From: an uncultured Actinomycetes bacterium
Lineage (GTDB): Bacteria; Actinomycetota; Actinomycetes; Nanopelagicales; Nanopelagicaceae
Direction: 5' to 3'
Length of the DNA: 64,000 nucleotides
Assembly: GCA_903850565.1 (NCBI GenBank)
Contig: CAINLV010000029.1
Coordinates: 124,001 to 188,000, forward strand
Each line of letters opens with the position of its first letter. The stretch's first letter is position 1. The notes under the pieces are model-generated. The model saw only the letters and a list, made by a program, of their open reading frames with translations, was not told the origin of the DNA and ran no database searches. The position numbers and the translations under genes were made by a program. Positions 43,210-52,899 of the stretch are shown one piece after another.

Positions 43210-45465
43210 CTACGCAAAAATCGCGGTTGCGGCTCGACGATTACGGATTAAGGCACCAACAATGACAATCACTGCGACTAGAGCAATAAGTTTGCTATAT
43301 GTCTGGTGGCCATTGAGGGTAAATCCAACAATTGCTGGAGTGATCAAAAGTCCCACTAAGTTCATTACTTTCAGCAATGGGTTAATTGCTGGACCAGCAG
43401 TGTCCTTGAATGGATCTCCGACGGTATCTCCAATAACTGTGGCTGCGTGGGCATCAGAGCCCTTTCCACCATAGTGACCATCTTCAACCATCTTCTTTGC
43501 GTTATCCCAAGCGCCACCGGAGTTAGCAAGGAATACAGCCATCAAAGTTCCGGTGCCAATTGCTCCGGCAAGGTAGGCACCAAGTGCGCCAACACCTAAA
43601 CCAAAACCAACGGCAATAGGAGCCATAACCGCGAGTAAGCCAGGTGTGGCTAATTCACGAAGTGAATCACGAGTACAAATATCAACTACGCGACCATATT
43701 CTGGAAGCTCGGTGCCCAACATAATTCCTGGATGCTCGTGGAATTGCTTACGCACTTCGACGACAACAGCACCAGCAGCGCGAGAAACCGCGTTGATAGC
43801 AAGACCAGAGAACATAAAGACAACAGCAGCACCGATGATCAATCCGACCAAGTTACGTGGATTGGCAACATCTAGCACGCCGTTGAATTGTGGATCGGTA
43901 ACTGCTTTAGCGGCATCTTTAACTGCCAACTTGATCGCATCGGTAAATGCTCCAAAGAGTGCAGTAGCGGCCAAGACTGCAGTTGCGATAGCAATACCTT
44001 TTGTGATCGCCTTGGTGGTATTCCCAACAGCATCTAGAGAGGTAAGAATCTTCGCGCCTTCTCCTTCAACATCACCAGACATTTCAGCAATGCCTTGTGC
44101 GTTATCAGAGATAGGACCAAAGGTGTCCATTGCGACAATTACGCCGACTGTGGTCAGTAATCCAGTTCCGGCCAGCGCTACAGCGAATAGCGAAAGAACG
44201 ATTGAACCGTGGCCGAGAAGGAAGGCGCCATATACAGCTGAAGCGATAAGAACTGCAGAATAAACTGCAGACTCAAAACCGACTGAAATACCAGCCAAAA
44301 TAACGGTTGCGGCGCCGGTGTTAGAAGAAGCAGCTACGTCATTTACTGGGCGCTTGCCAACTTCGGTAAAGAAGCCGGTGAGCAATTGAATTGCAGCAGC
44401 GAGAACAATTCCAATAAGAACGGCGCCAAGTGCCAAAGTACGTGGTTTAACATCAACACCAGCAGCTTCAGCAGTCAGACCTGACATCTGCTTCAAGGAA
44501 GCTGGTAGATAAGTAAATGTTGCAAAACCAACCAAGACGGCGGAAATCATTGCCGAAATAAAGAAGGATCGATTAATTGCGGTCATCGCGCTCTTATCAG
44601 TTGAACGCAGACGAGTAATGAAGATTCCAACGATCGCAGTAACGATTCCAATTGCTGGAACGATAAGCGGATAAATTAAACCGGCATCACCGAATCCTGC
44701 TTTTCCGAGAATCAGTGCGGCAACAAGTGTTACTGCGTAAGACTCGAAAAGGTCCGCTGCCATACCGGCACAGTCGCCGACGTTGTCGCCGACGTTGTCA
44801 GCAATTGTCGCGGCGTTACGAGGGTCATCTTCTGGAATTCCTTGCTCAACTTTTCCAACAAGGTCTGCACCAACATCTGCAGCCTTCGTAAAGATTCCGC
44901 CACCAACACGCATGAACATCGCCAACATTGCGGCGCCAAATCCAAAACCTTCAAGTACTGAAGGTGCATTTTCGCGGTAAATAACGACAACCAGCGATGC
45001 ACCGAGCAATCCCAAACCAACAGTGGTCATACCAACTACGCCACCAGTACGGAATGCAATACGAACCGCATTCTCTGCAGAATTCTGCCGGGCTGCTTCA
45101 GCTACGCGCACATTTGCCCGAACCGCCAACCACATACCGTTGTATCCGACACCGGCTGAAAAGAGCGCGCCGAGAAGGAAGAAGATTGATCTTCCGATTC
45201 GAATGTCACTAGTGCCAGGAAGTGCGAAGAGAAGAACAAAAACTATGGCGACAAAAAACGAGAGCGTCTTAAATTGTCGATTGAGATAAGCAGCGGCGCC
45301 TTCTTGCACAGCGGCTGCAATATTTTTCATGCTTTCAGTTCCTTCATCGGCTGCAAGGACCTGTGCCCGTAAGGCATAGGCAACTGCGAGCGCTATTAAG
45401 GAAATTCCCAGAACTACATACACGTAGGCCAGGTTTGATCCTGTTACTTGAACCAGATTCGTCAC
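43210..45465 (-). CDS. hppA: Proton-pumping inorganic pyrophosphatase, K+-independent type
   Basis: This protein of about 751 residues has some 16 transmembrane segments and the signature DVGADLVGKVEQGIPEDDPRN, plus ADNVGDNVGDCAGMAADLFESY and the C-terminal repeat GDTVGDPFKDTAGPAINPL. It couples pyrophosphate hydrolysis to H+ export across the membrane. GNTTKAITKG has Lys where K+-dependent enzymes have Ala, which marks the K+-independent class. I chose GTG at 45465, with GGAG six bases before it; ATGs at 45477 and 45522 give longer N-termini without a ribosome site. The 257-nt upstream region shows no riboswitch I recognise. Confidence 0.93.
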   Translation of the reverse strand: MTNLVQVTGSNLAYVYVVLGISLIALAVAYALRAQVLAADEGTESMKNIAAAVQEGAAAYLNRQFKTLSFFVAIVFVLLFALPGTSDIRIGRSIFFLLGALFSAGVGYNGMWLAVRANVRVAEAARQNSAENAVRIAFRTGGVVGMTTVGLGLLGASLVVVIYRENAPSVLEGFGFGAAMLAMFMRVGGGIFTKAADVGADLVGKVEQGIPEDDPRNAATIADNVGDNVGDCAGMAADLFESYAVTLVAALILGKAGFGDAGLIYPLIVPAIGIVTAIVGIFITRLRSTDKSAMTAINRSFFISAMISAVLVGFATFTYLPASLKQMSGLTAEAAGVDVKPRTLALGAVLIGIVLAAAIQLLTGFFTEVGKRPVNDVAASSNTGAATVILAGISVGFESAVYSAVLIASAVYGAFLLGHGSIVLSLFAVALAGTGLLTTVGVIVAMDTFGPISDNAQGIAEMSGDVEGEGAKILTSLDAVGNTTKAITKGIAIATAVLAATALFGAFTDAIKLAVKDAAKAVTDPQFNGVLDVANPRNLVGLIIGAAVVFMFSGLAINAVSRAAGAVVVEVRKQFHEHPGIMLGTELPEYGRVVDICTRDSLRELATPGLLAVMAPIAVGFGLGVGALGAYLAGAIGTGTLMAVFLANSGGAWDNAKKMVEDGHYGGKGSDAHAATVIGDTVGDPFKDTAGPAINPLLKVMNLVGLLITPAIVGFTLNGHQTYSKLIALVAVIVIVGALIRNRRAATAIFA

Positions 45466-45722
45466 GTAATACTCCATTCTTGCGGCTCTGCAAGGATGCG
45501 CAGCCCTTTTGGCTTGCGGCACACAATGGGCGAAAGGTTACACACACTGGCACCCTTAACTCCAAAAATTGCTAATTAAATAGGTATAGGTGAAAAAGCG
45601 CCCGATTGTGAGGGTATTTATAGACCGCTAGTCTATTGCTCGGGTATTAATTCCTACTTTTAGGAATAAATGGCTCTCTGACCTCTCTCTGCCTGCCTAC
45701 TCAACGGTAAGGTACGCGTTCT

Positions 45723-46355
45723 ATGAATATCTTCAATGCCAGTAGCGCTATAAATTCCTTTGGATTAGCGGGCATTTTTGCGATCCTTTTTGTCGAGACT
45801 GGCTTGCCAGTTGTCATCGGACTGCCAGGGGACTCATTACTTTTCATCGCCGGTGTTACTGCCTCAGGAACTGGCGCCAAACTCCATGTCCATCTCTCGC
45901 TCTGGGCTGTTGTTATTGGCGCTCCAGTTTTCGCAATCCTCGGTTCGCAATTTGGCCATCACTTAGGTCATAAATACGGCGTAAAACTCTTCAACAAGCC
46001 CAACTCTAAATATTTCAATCCGGACCGACTCAAGTCTGCCGAAAAATGGATGGACAAGTACGGCCACGGCAAGATGATTTTCTTGGGTCGCTTCATCCCC
46101 GTTGTCCGCCACCTAGTTAACCCCGTCGCTGGCATTATCAAGATGAGCTACAAGAGATTTCTCTTTTGGAATGTCATTAGCGCCTTGGTCTGGACTCAAG
46201 GCTTTATCTGGGCAGGTTATTTCCTTGGCGAAAAATTAAAAGGCTCGGTCGACCGTTACATCTTGCCTATCGTTGCCGTGATTGTGCTTCTCTCGATTGC
46301 CCCACTTATTTGGGAAGTCTTTAAAGAGTGGCGAACCCGAAAGCATTTGAGTTAA
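45723..46355 (+). CDS. DedA-family membrane protein
   Basis: This 210-residue protein is a DedA (SNARE-associated Golgi) membrane protein, with FVETGLPVVIGLPGDSLLFIAG near residue 25 and FLGRFIPVVRHLVNPVAGIIKM near 118, the two conserved half-helix motifs. DedA proteins act in lipid-carrier recycling and membrane homeostasis. No ribosome site is seen; TAAGGT at 45708-45713, 9 nt before the ATG, suggests a leaderless or nearly leaderless mRNA. It converges on pyrE with a 12-nt gap. Confidence 0.9.
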   Translation: MNIFNASSAINSFGLAGIFAILFVETGLPVVIGLPGDSLLFIAGVTASGTGAKLHVHLSLWAVVIGAPVFAILGSQFGHHLGHKYGVKLFNKPNSKYFNPDRLKSAEKWMDKYGHGKMIFLGRFIPVVRHLVNPVAGIIKMSYKRFLFWNVISALVWTQGFIWAGYFLGEKLKGSVDRYILPIVAVIVLLSIAPLIWEVFKEWRTRKHLS

Positions 46356-46367
46356 TTAACTGCTTTG

Positions 46368-46901
46368 CTATAGACCCAGATCTGATAGCGAATAAGCAGC
46401 TCGATATTCAAAACCTGCTTCAGTTACTTTAGGTTCGGCGCCGCGTTCAACAATAACCGCAACCCCCACAACAATCGCACCTGCTTCTTGTAGCGCAGTC
46501 ACAGCGGTAAGAACAGAGCCACCGGTTGTTGAGGTGTCTTCAACTGCCAGAACTCGCCGACCTGCAACATCCGGACCTTCGATGCGGCGTTGTAATCCGT
46601 GCGCCTTTTCCGCCTTACGAACTACGAAGGCATCTAACTTTCTGCCTCGAGAAGCAGCGACATGAAGCATTGCGGTTGCCACCGGATCTGCGCCTAAAGT
46701 TAATCCGCCGACCGCATCAAAATCTAAATCGGCAGTTAGCTCCAACATGACTTCGCCAACTAACGGTGCGGCAATCGCATCCAAGGTAACGCGGCGAAGA
46801 TCAACGTAGTAATCGGCTTCTTTCCCGGAAGAGAGAATGACCTTTCCATGAACTACTGCCTTACTTAGAATTTCTGCTTTTAATTCTTCTCGTGCGCTCA
46901 T
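46368..46901 (-). CDS. pyrE: Orotate phosphoribosyltransferase
   Basis: This 177-residue protein has the PRPP-binding motif VLAVEDTSTTGGS and DYYVDLRRVTLD near the start, plus VGGLTLGADPVA. It joins orotate to PRPP to give OMP in pyrimidine synthesis. It is followed by no other pyr gene, and lies 23 nt downstream of hspR on the same strand, so it may be at the tail of the chaperone operon. Confidence 0.92.
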   Translation of the reverse strand: MSAREELKAEILSKAVVHGKVILSSGKEADYYVDLRRVTLDAIAAPLVGEVMLELTADLDFDAVGGLTLGADPVATAMLHVAASRGRKLDAFVVRKAEKAHGLQRRIEGPDVAGRRVLAVEDTSTTGGSVLTAVTALQEAGAIVVGVAVIVERGAEPKVTEAGFEYRAAYSLSDLGL

Positions 46902-46924
46902 GGCTTTACCTTATCTAGTTGTAT

Positions 46925-47356
46925 CTACTTAGATTCATCTTCCACTGCTTGACTGGATATTGGCTCTTGGTACAACACAATCGGCGGATTAGATCTGCGC
47001 ATTAAAGACTTAGGTGGGTTGGCTTCAATTAAAGCATCGACCTCAGTTCGCAATTTGGCCATTTCCAAGGCCATTGTTGCTACGGCGCTTTCTAGTTCAA
47101 TGATTCGTTTGATGCCAGCCAGGTTTATTCCATCGCCAACAAGGCGTTGCACATTTCGCAATGAGGCAATATCTCGAAGCGAGTACCTGCGGCCTCTTCC
47201 CGAGGCTCGATCAGGAGAGACCAGTCCCATTCGGTCATATTGTCGAAGCGTTTGTGGGTGCAGTCCTGACAATTGTGACGCTATCGAAATTACATAGACC
47301 GCTTCGTCATCAGAGTGCGTGGCGAAGTCTTCCGCGTCCAGTTCATTATTATCCAT
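46925..47356 (-). CDS. hspR: HspR, MerR-type heat-shock repressor
   Basis: This 143-residue protein has a MerR-type DNA-binding domain (about 17-90) with SGLHPQTLRQYDRMGLVSPDR and RYSLRDIASLRNVQ, the HspR pattern, then a short coiled-coil region. HspR represses the dnaK operon by binding HAIR sites, and with DnaK as co-repressor. It is the last chaperone-operon gene, 3 nt after dnaJ. Two HAIR-like elements lie upstream of dnaK. Confidence 0.93.
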   Translation of the reverse strand: MDNNELDAEDFATHSDDEAVYVISIASQLSGLHPQTLRQYDRMGLVSPDRASGRGRRYSLRDIASLRNVQRLVGDGINLAGIKRIIELESAVATMALEMAKLRTEVDALIEANPPKSLMRRSNPPIVLYQEPISSQAVEDESK

Positions 47357-47359
47357 TTA

Positions 47360-48286
47360 TTACGCCTGTGCTCTTTGGCTAAGTTCGGCTCTGGGATCAA
47401 AATCTTTAGTTGCTTCGGCGAATTCTTCTAGCGCTTTTTTGGCTTTTCCATCGACTCGTTGCGGAACTTGCACATCAACGGAAATCATAAGATCACCAAG
47501 CGCATGGCCCTTCTTAACCCCGCGCCCTTTTACTCGAAGGGTCCGACCATTTGGAGTTCCAGGTGCAATTCTGACCGTAACTTCTTCGCCATCTAGCGTG
47601 GGAACTGAAATATCAGCACCTAACGCCGCTTCGGTGAATGTCACCGGCAAACTCATATGCAAGTTTTCGCCCTTGCGGGTGAAAACTGGATGCGGGATGA
47701 CATGGATAATAATGTAGAGATCGCCAGGGCCAGCTTGACCGGGCGAACCTCGACCTTTTAATTTAATTTTCGCGCCATCGTTTATGCCGGCGGGAACTCT
47801 GGTGGAGATTGTCGTTGGGGCAGATCCTTGGGGCGCAACTTTAAGATTCAGTTCGGAACCAAAAATAGAATCCCGAAACGAGATGGAAGTTTCGGTCTGG
47901 ATATCGCCACCTTTGCGAGGTGCCCGACCATTTCCAAATAAGGTACTAAAAATATCTTGAGGGCCACCGCTACCGAAGAGATCGGAGAAATCCTGGCCAC
48001 CAAATCCACTCGGACCGGCTTGGGCTCCACCTCGGGGCATGCGTCCGGAAGTGAAGGCGTCGCGCATTTCGTCGTACTCGACTCGCTTCTTATCGTCCGA
48101 GAGAACTTCATACGCTTCAGAAACTTCTTTGAATCGATCTTCTAGTTTCTTATCACCTTTAGTTTTATCGGGATGCAACTCTCTGGCCAATTTTCGATAT
48201 TGCTTCTTAACGGCAGCGGCATCGTCGCTTTTTTGCACGCCAAGGATCTTGTACAGATCTTTTTCGTATAAATCCTTGGCGGCCAT
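47360..48286 (-). CDS. dnaJ: DnaJ-type co-chaperone without zinc finger
   Basis: This 308-residue protein has a J domain (residues 5-70, HPD in ARELHPDK), a Gly-rich stretch (GGAQAGPSGFGGQD) and two C-terminal peptide-binding domains. The CxxCxGxG zinc fingers of type I DnaJ are absent, so it is a type II (CbpA-like) co-chaperone. It activates DnaK ATP hydrolysis. It lies 2 nt after grpE in the dnaK operon. Confidence 0.9.
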   Translation of the reverse strand: MAAKDLYEKDLYKILGVQKSDDAAAVKKQYRKLARELHPDKTKGDKKLEDRFKEVSEAYEVLSDDKKRVEYDEMRDAFTSGRMPRGGAQAGPSGFGGQDFSDLFGSGGPQDIFSTLFGNGRAPRKGGDIQTETSISFRDSIFGSELNLKVAPQGSAPTTISTRVPAGINDGAKIKLKGRGSPGQAGPGDLYIIIHVIPHPVFTRKGENLHMSLPVTFTEAALGADISVPTLDGEEVTVRIAPGTPNGRTLRVKGRGVKKGHALGDLMISVDVQVPQRVDGKAKKALEEFAEATKDFDPRAELSQRAQA

Positions 48287-48288
48287 AA

Positions 48289-48795
48289 TTAATTCTCCGG
48301 ATCGGTTACCGCGACTCGTGCTGGACGGATAACTTTCTCTTTAAATTTGTAACCAGGTTCTAAAATTTGAGTTGCTAGGGTTTCGGTTACATCAGTTGAG
48401 GTTGAGTGCATCAATGCCTCATGGATCATGGGATCAAATGGAACATTGACATCAGCGAATTTGGTTAATCCCAATTTCGAAGTAATGGTGTTAAGTCGGT
48501 CCGAAACGGCTTTAAATCCACCGACGAGTTCGCCATGGACTTCAGCACGATCAATATCATCTAATACGGGTAATAGTTCAGTTACAACTAATGCGACAGT
48601 AAAGTCGTATGCAGAAGCTCGATCTCGCTCAACCCGCTTTCGGTAATTTGCATACTCCGCCTGTAGGCGTTGTAAATCAGATGTTAAAACCGCAACTTCA
48701 TCAACAATGGTTGTTGCCTCCGCTAAGGCTTCTTCAACAGCGGCAGAGAGCTCGGCCTCCGAACTCTCTGCGCCATCTACATTCTCTTCGTTCAT
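48289..48795 (-). CDS. grpE: GrpE nucleotide-exchange factor
   Basis: This protein of about 168 residues has an acidic N-terminus, a long coiled coil (LTSDLQRLQAEYANYRKRVERDR) and the GrpE beta domain (FDPMIHEALMHS, EPGYKFKEKVIRPARVAV). It releases ADP from DnaK. The ATG at 48795 lies 1 nt after the dnaK stop; a longer reading would run inside dnaK. Confidence 0.93.
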   Translation of the reverse strand: MNEENVDGAESSEAELSAAVEEALAEATTIVDEVAVLTSDLQRLQAEYANYRKRVERDRASAYDFTVALVVTELLPVLDDIDRAEVHGELVGGFKAVSDRLNTITSKLGLTKFADVNVPFDPMIHEALMHSTSTDVTETLATQILEPGYKFKEKVIRPARVAVTDPEN

Positions 48796-48796
48796 T

Positions 48797-50617
48797 TTAT
48801 TCTTCAACGATTTCTGCGTCTTCAACACCATCTTCAGCGGGAGGTGTCTCTGATGCTGCTGCCGCATTAGCTGCATAAAGTGCTGCACCTAATTGTTGGC
48901 TAATCTCGGAGACTTTTTCAGTAGCTGCTTTTATCGCGGAGTAATCGTTACCTTCTAAGGCAGTTTTTAATTCAGCCATAACAGTTTCGACTTCGGCTTT
49001 CTTTTCAGCAGCTTCGCCTTCAGCAAATTTCTCTTGATTGTCTTTCAGGAACTTTTCAGTCTGATAAACAAGTGATTCGGCAGTATTTCTAATCTCTGCC
49101 TCTTCTTTTCGAGACTTATCTTCTTCGGCATGTGCTTCTGCATCCTTCATCATTCGATCGATCTCGTCTTTAGAAAGTGCCGATCCACCCGTAATGGTCA
49201 TAGATTGAACTTTTCCGGTGCCAAGATCTTTAGCCGATACGTGAACAATTCCGTTGGCATCGATATCGAAAGTAACTTCAATTTGTGGAATTCCGCGAGG
49301 TGCTGGTGGAAGTCCAGTTAGTTCGAACATGCCTAACTTCTTATTGTAGGCAGCCATTTCGCGCTCACCTTGGTAGGCCTGAATCTGCACTGCCGGCTGA
49401 TTATCGTCGGCAGTAGTGAATATTTCAGAGCGCTTTGTTGGGATAGTGGTGTTTCTTTCGATCAGCTTTGTCATTACGCCACCCTTGGTTTCAATTCCCA
49501 ATGAGAGTGGAGTGACGTCCAGAAGCAAAACATCTTTTACTTCACCGCGAAGTACACCAGCTTGAAGTGAAGCTCCAACGGCAACAACCTCATCTGGATT
49601 AACGCCCTTATTAGGCTCCTTGCCACCGGTCAGATCGCGGACCAAATCCACAACCGCAGGCATACGCGTTGAACCACCAACAAGAACAACATGGTGAATG
49701 TCAGCAATAGGAATTCCGGCATCTTTGAGGACTGCCTGGAATGGCTTCTTGCAACGATCTAAGAGATCTGCAGTCATTCCCTGGAATTGGGCACGGGATA
49801 CGGTTTCATCTAAGAACAACGGATTTTTTTCCGCATCTACCGTGATGTAAGGCAGGTTGATGGAAGTCTGTTGTGACGAAGATAGTTCGATCTTTGCTTT
49901 TTCAGCTGCTTCTCGAACGCGTTGCATCGCCATCTTGTCTTTGGTTAGATCAATTCCAGTCTTCGCTGCAAAGGTCTTCACCAAGTAATCAACAAGTGCT
50001 TGATCCCAATCATCGCCACCAAGGTGGTTATCGCCATTGGTTGCCTTCACTTCGACAACGCCATCGCCAATTTCCAGAAGGGAAACGTCGAAGGTTCCGC
50101 CGCCTAGGTCAAAGACCAGGATGGTTTGTTCGCTATCGCCCTTATCTAAACCGTAAGCGAGCGCCGCAGCAGTTGGCTCGTTAACAATTCGAAGCACATT
50201 AAGCCCAGCGATCTCGCCAGCTTCTTTAGTTGCTTGACGCTGGGCATCGCTGAAGTAGGCCGGGACAGTAATCACGGCATCAGTTACAGCTTCGCCAAGG
50301 AAAGCCTCGGCATCGCGCTTGAGTTTCATCAAGATGCGAGCGCTGATCTCCTGTGGGGTGTACTTCTTGCCATCGATATCTACTGTCCAAGTTGTACCCA
50401 TATGTCGCTTTACCGAGCGGATCGTCCGTTCCACGTTGGTCACAGATTGACGCTTGGCTACTTCACCGACCAGCACCTCCCCATTCTTTGCAAAGGCCAC
50501 GATCGACGGGGTGGTTCGGGCGCCCTCAGCGTTAGCGATAACGGATGGTTCTCCGCCTTCTAGAACTGAGACGCAACTATTCGTGGTTCCTAGGTCAATA
50601 CCAACTGCTCTAGACAT
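48797..50617 (-). CDS. dnaK: Chaperone DnaK (Hsp70)
   Basis: This 606-residue Hsp70 begins [18 protein letters not shown] and shows the family signatures IFDLGGGT-type ([15 protein letters not shown]) and [13 protein letters not shown]. The substrate domain ends in an acidic tail (EDAEIVEE). It refolds proteins with DnaJ and GrpE. AAGGAG precedes the ATG. It is the first gene of the dnaK-grpE-dnaJ-hspR operon, with two HAIR-type sites about 90-135 bp upstream. Confidence 0.96.
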   Translation of the reverse strand: MSRAVGIDLGTTNSCVSVLEGGEPSVIANAEGARTTPSIVAFAKNGEVLVGEVAKRQSVTNVERTIRSVKRHMGTTWTVDIDGKKYTPQEISARILMKLKRDAEAFLGEAVTDAVITVPAYFSDAQRQATKEAGEIAGLNVLRIVNEPTAAALAYGLDKGDSEQTILVFDLGGGTFDVSLLEIGDGVVEVKATNGDNHLGGDDWDQALVDYLVKTFAAKTGIDLTKDKMAMQRVREAAEKAKIELSSSQQTSINLPYITVDAEKNPLFLDETVSRAQFQGMTADLLDRCKKPFQAVLKDAGIPIADIHHVVLVGGSTRMPAVVDLVRDLTGGKEPNKGVNPDEVVAVGASLQAGVLRGEVKDVLLLDVTPLSLGIETKGGVMTKLIERNTTIPTKRSEIFTTADDNQPAVQIQAYQGEREMAAYNKKLGMFELTGLPPAPRGIPQIEVTFDIDANGIVHVSAKDLGTGKVQSMTITGGSALSKDEIDRMMKDAEAHAEEDKSRKEEAEIRNTAESLVYQTEKFLKDNQEKFAEGEAAEKKAEVETVMAELKTALEGNDYSAIKAATEKVSEISQQLGAALYAANAAAASETPPAEDGVEDAEIVEE

Positions 50618-50707
50618 TTTTACTCCTTCTTAGCCCGGGTCGGGCAATTCTGTTTCAGCTTCTGTTTCTGTTTCTGCTAACTTTTCTAGCCTGGTTCTAT
50701 TCTCGTC

Positions 50708-50751
50708 CTTGAGTGCAACGATGTCAAAAGATTGAGCCAGTACGACTCAAC
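50708..50751. promoter_or_regulatory. Two HAIR-type HspR operators upstream of dnaK
   Basis: The HAIR consensus is CTTGAGT-N7-ACTCAAG. Site 2 (50731-50751) reads aTTGAGC-N7-ACTCAAc, nearly complete. Site 1 (50708-50728) has a perfect left half CTTGAGT and a degenerate right half (tgTCAAa). The centres are 23 bp apart, about two helical turns. HspR, encoded at the operon end, would bind here. The region is shared with the divergent Fe-S oxidoreductase gene. Confidence 0.8.
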
Positions 50752-50839
50752 TCTGGCGCATCTAGGTAACGAAGGTGGCTACCTATTTATTCCCAGGCTT
50801 TGGCTAAAAATTTAGGTTGGGCGAAGTATTGTCAGAGGT

Positions 50840-52894
50840 ATGAGGGCACTCCTGATCATCCTTTCCTTGCTCACCACAATTTCGGCGCTGGCGCTACTCC
50901 TCTGGCGCGGAGGTCAGCTCTATCAAATTTTCGCGGCCGGCCAATCGGACCCAACTCGTTCCAATCGCTACCGTCGCCGCTTAGCCTGGGCGGCTCACGA
51001 AATATTGAGCCACAGCAAAATGCTCCGCTTCACCGGATCGGGCATAGCTCATTGGTTTGTGATGATTGGTTTTGTTTCCTTACTCGGCACATTGATAACT
51101 GCCTATGGACAAATATTTTCACCAACATTTGCCTTGCCTTTAATTGGTCATTGGATCGGATACGAATTCTTTGCCGAATTAATTGCTTGGCTCACTGGCA
51201 TCGGAATCATCACTTTAATTGCCATTCGCCAGGTAACAAGAATTACTCGAAGCGGTCGCGCTTCCAGATTCTTTGGATCAACTGGTTGGAAGGCTTACTA
51301 CGTTGAAGCAACAATCTTGGCCATCGTCTTCTGCGTTATTGCATTACGCGGATTAGAAGGAGCACTTTCTGGCATTCAATCCTGGAATTGGCATTTTGCA
51401 CTTTCTTATCCGGCAGTCTTAGCGTTTAACGGACTGTCATTTTCCATAATTGAAAATCTGATTCGAATTGTGGCAACTGTAAAGATCGTAGTTTCCATGG
51501 CTTGGTTTATCGTGATTGCGCTCAACCTAACTATGGGAGTCGCTTGGCATCGATTCTTAGCACCCTTCAATATTTTCTTTCAACGCAATCCTGATCGAAC
51601 CCCAGCCTTGGGCGAACTGCCACAGATGCTCTCGCATGGGAAACCAATTAATTTTGAAGATCCTTCTGAAGATGATGTTTTTGGAATCGGCAAGAGTGCA
51701 GACATTTCTTGGAAAGGTCTGTTGGATATGGCTAGCTGTACCGAGTGCGGTCGGTGCCAATCACAATGTCCGGCTTGGCATACTGATAAACCACTCTCAC
51801 CAAAGATGCTGATCATGGCAATGCGCGATCATGCGTTAACAAAGGTTCCTTCTGAAGCTGCATTGGTAGGCAACGCGCACGAAAATGCCATCAGTCCTGA
51901 TATTTTGTGGAGCTGCACCACCTGCGGTGCCTGCGTTAATGAATGTCCTGTAGATATCGAGCATGTTGACCACATTGTAAATATGCGGCGGTTTCAAGTT
52001 CTGGTGGAATCGGAATTCCCGTCCGAACTCGGGGGAACCTTTCGCAATTTGGAAAAGGCCGGAAATCCTTGGGGTGCCAACCGTAATGACCGTAATGGTT
52101 GGATTAGTGAAGTCGATTTTCCAGTTCGCGTGATTGAAGCCGAAATCCCCGATGATGTCGAGTACCTCTTCTGGGTCGGATGTGCCGGCGCCTATGAAGA
52201 GCGAGCAAAGAAGACCACCAAGGCCGTTGCTGAGCTTTTGTATATGTCTGGCACTACTTTTGCAGTACTTGGAAAGCGCGAAACATGTACTGGTGATCCA
52301 GCCAGAAGAGCAGGCAATGAATTCCTCTATCAAATCTTGGCTGCAGAAAATATCGAAACTCTGACTCAGACTTTCGGAAACCGCGGCGTTAAGAAAGTTG
52401 TTGTGACTTGTCCTCATTGCTTCACAACAATCGGTCGCGATTATCGTCAGCAAGGTTTCGAATTGGAAATGGTGCATCACACCCAACTTCTCAATCAATT
52501 GATTAAGAGCGGAAAACTAAAGCCAGTGGCGCACGATGCAAAGAAATTGACCTATCACGATCCTTGCTACTTAGGACGGCACAATCAGATTTACATGCCA
52601 CCCCGAGAATTGTTGGAATCTACAGGTGTGGAGATTTCGGAAATGCCACGCAATCAGGATCGTTCTTTTTGTTGTGGTGCTGGGGGCGGCCGAATGTGGA
52701 TGGAAGAAAAGATCGGAACCAGAATCAATCTCAACCGAGTCGATGAAGCCATTGCAACCGGCGCAGAAGAAGTAGCGGTGGCTTGCCCATTCTGCCGAGT
52801 AATGGTCAGCGATGGCGTAACCGCCAGAGAGTCCGATATTCAAGTTCTAGATGTTGCTCAGGTGTTGCTTCGTTCTATAAAGAGTCAGGAGTAA
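50840..52894 (+). CDS. Membrane-bound Fe-S oxidoreductase (HdrD-like, CCG domains)
   Basis: This 684-residue protein has about five to six N-terminal transmembrane helices (about 1-245) of nitrate-reductase-gamma type. Two 4Fe-4S motifs follow (CTECGRCQSQCP near 298 and CTTCGACVNECP near 358), then two CCG domains (CPHCFTTIGRDY and the second with FCCGAGGGRMW, plus CPFCRVMVSDG). It is the actinobacterial heterodisulfide-reductase-related protein, thought to pass electrons from an unknown donor to menaquinone. TATTGT at 50827-50832, 7 nt before the ATG, suggests a leaderless mRNA. It is divergent from dnaK and shares its HAIR region. Confidence 0.88.
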   Translation: MRALLIILSLLTTISALALLLWRGGQLYQIFAAGQSDPTRSNRYRRRLAWAAHEILSHSKMLRFTGSGIAHWFVMIGFVSLLGTLITAYGQIFSPTFALPLIGHWIGYEFFAELIAWLTGIGIITLIAIRQVTRITRSGRASRFFGSTGWKAYYVEATILAIVFCVIALRGLEGALSGIQSWNWHFALSYPAVLAFNGLSFSIIENLIRIVATVKIVVSMAWFIVIALNLTMGVAWHRFLAPFNIFFQRNPDRTPALGELPQMLSHGKPINFEDPSEDDVFGIGKSADISWKGLLDMASCTECGRCQSQCPAWHTDKPLSPKMLIMAMRDHALTKVPSEAALVGNAHENAISPDILWSCTTCGACVNECPVDIEHVDHIVNMRRFQVLVESEFPSELGGTFRNLEKAGNPWGANRNDRNGWISEVDFPVRVIEAEIPDDVEYLFWVGCAGAYEERAKKTTKAVAELLYMSGTTFAVLGKRETCTGDPARRAGNEFLYQILAAENIETLTQTFGNRGVKKVVVTCPHCFTTIGRDYRQQGFELEMVHHTQLLNQLIKSGKLKPVAHDAKKLTYHDPCYLGRHNQIYMPPRELLESTGVEISEMPRNQDRSFCCGAGGGRMWMEEKIGTRINLNRVDEAIATGAEEVAVACPFCRVMVSDGVTARESDIQVLDVAQVLLRSIKSQE

Positions 52895-52899
52895 AAGCA

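Noticed and set aside
43646-44263. 205-codon plus-strand frame inside hppA
   Set aside because: It is a shadow of the strongly conserved pyrophosphatase coding strand.
45466-45722. Riboswitch in the long leader of hppA
   Set aside because: Only short inverted repeats are visible; no conserved riboswitch core could be recognised.
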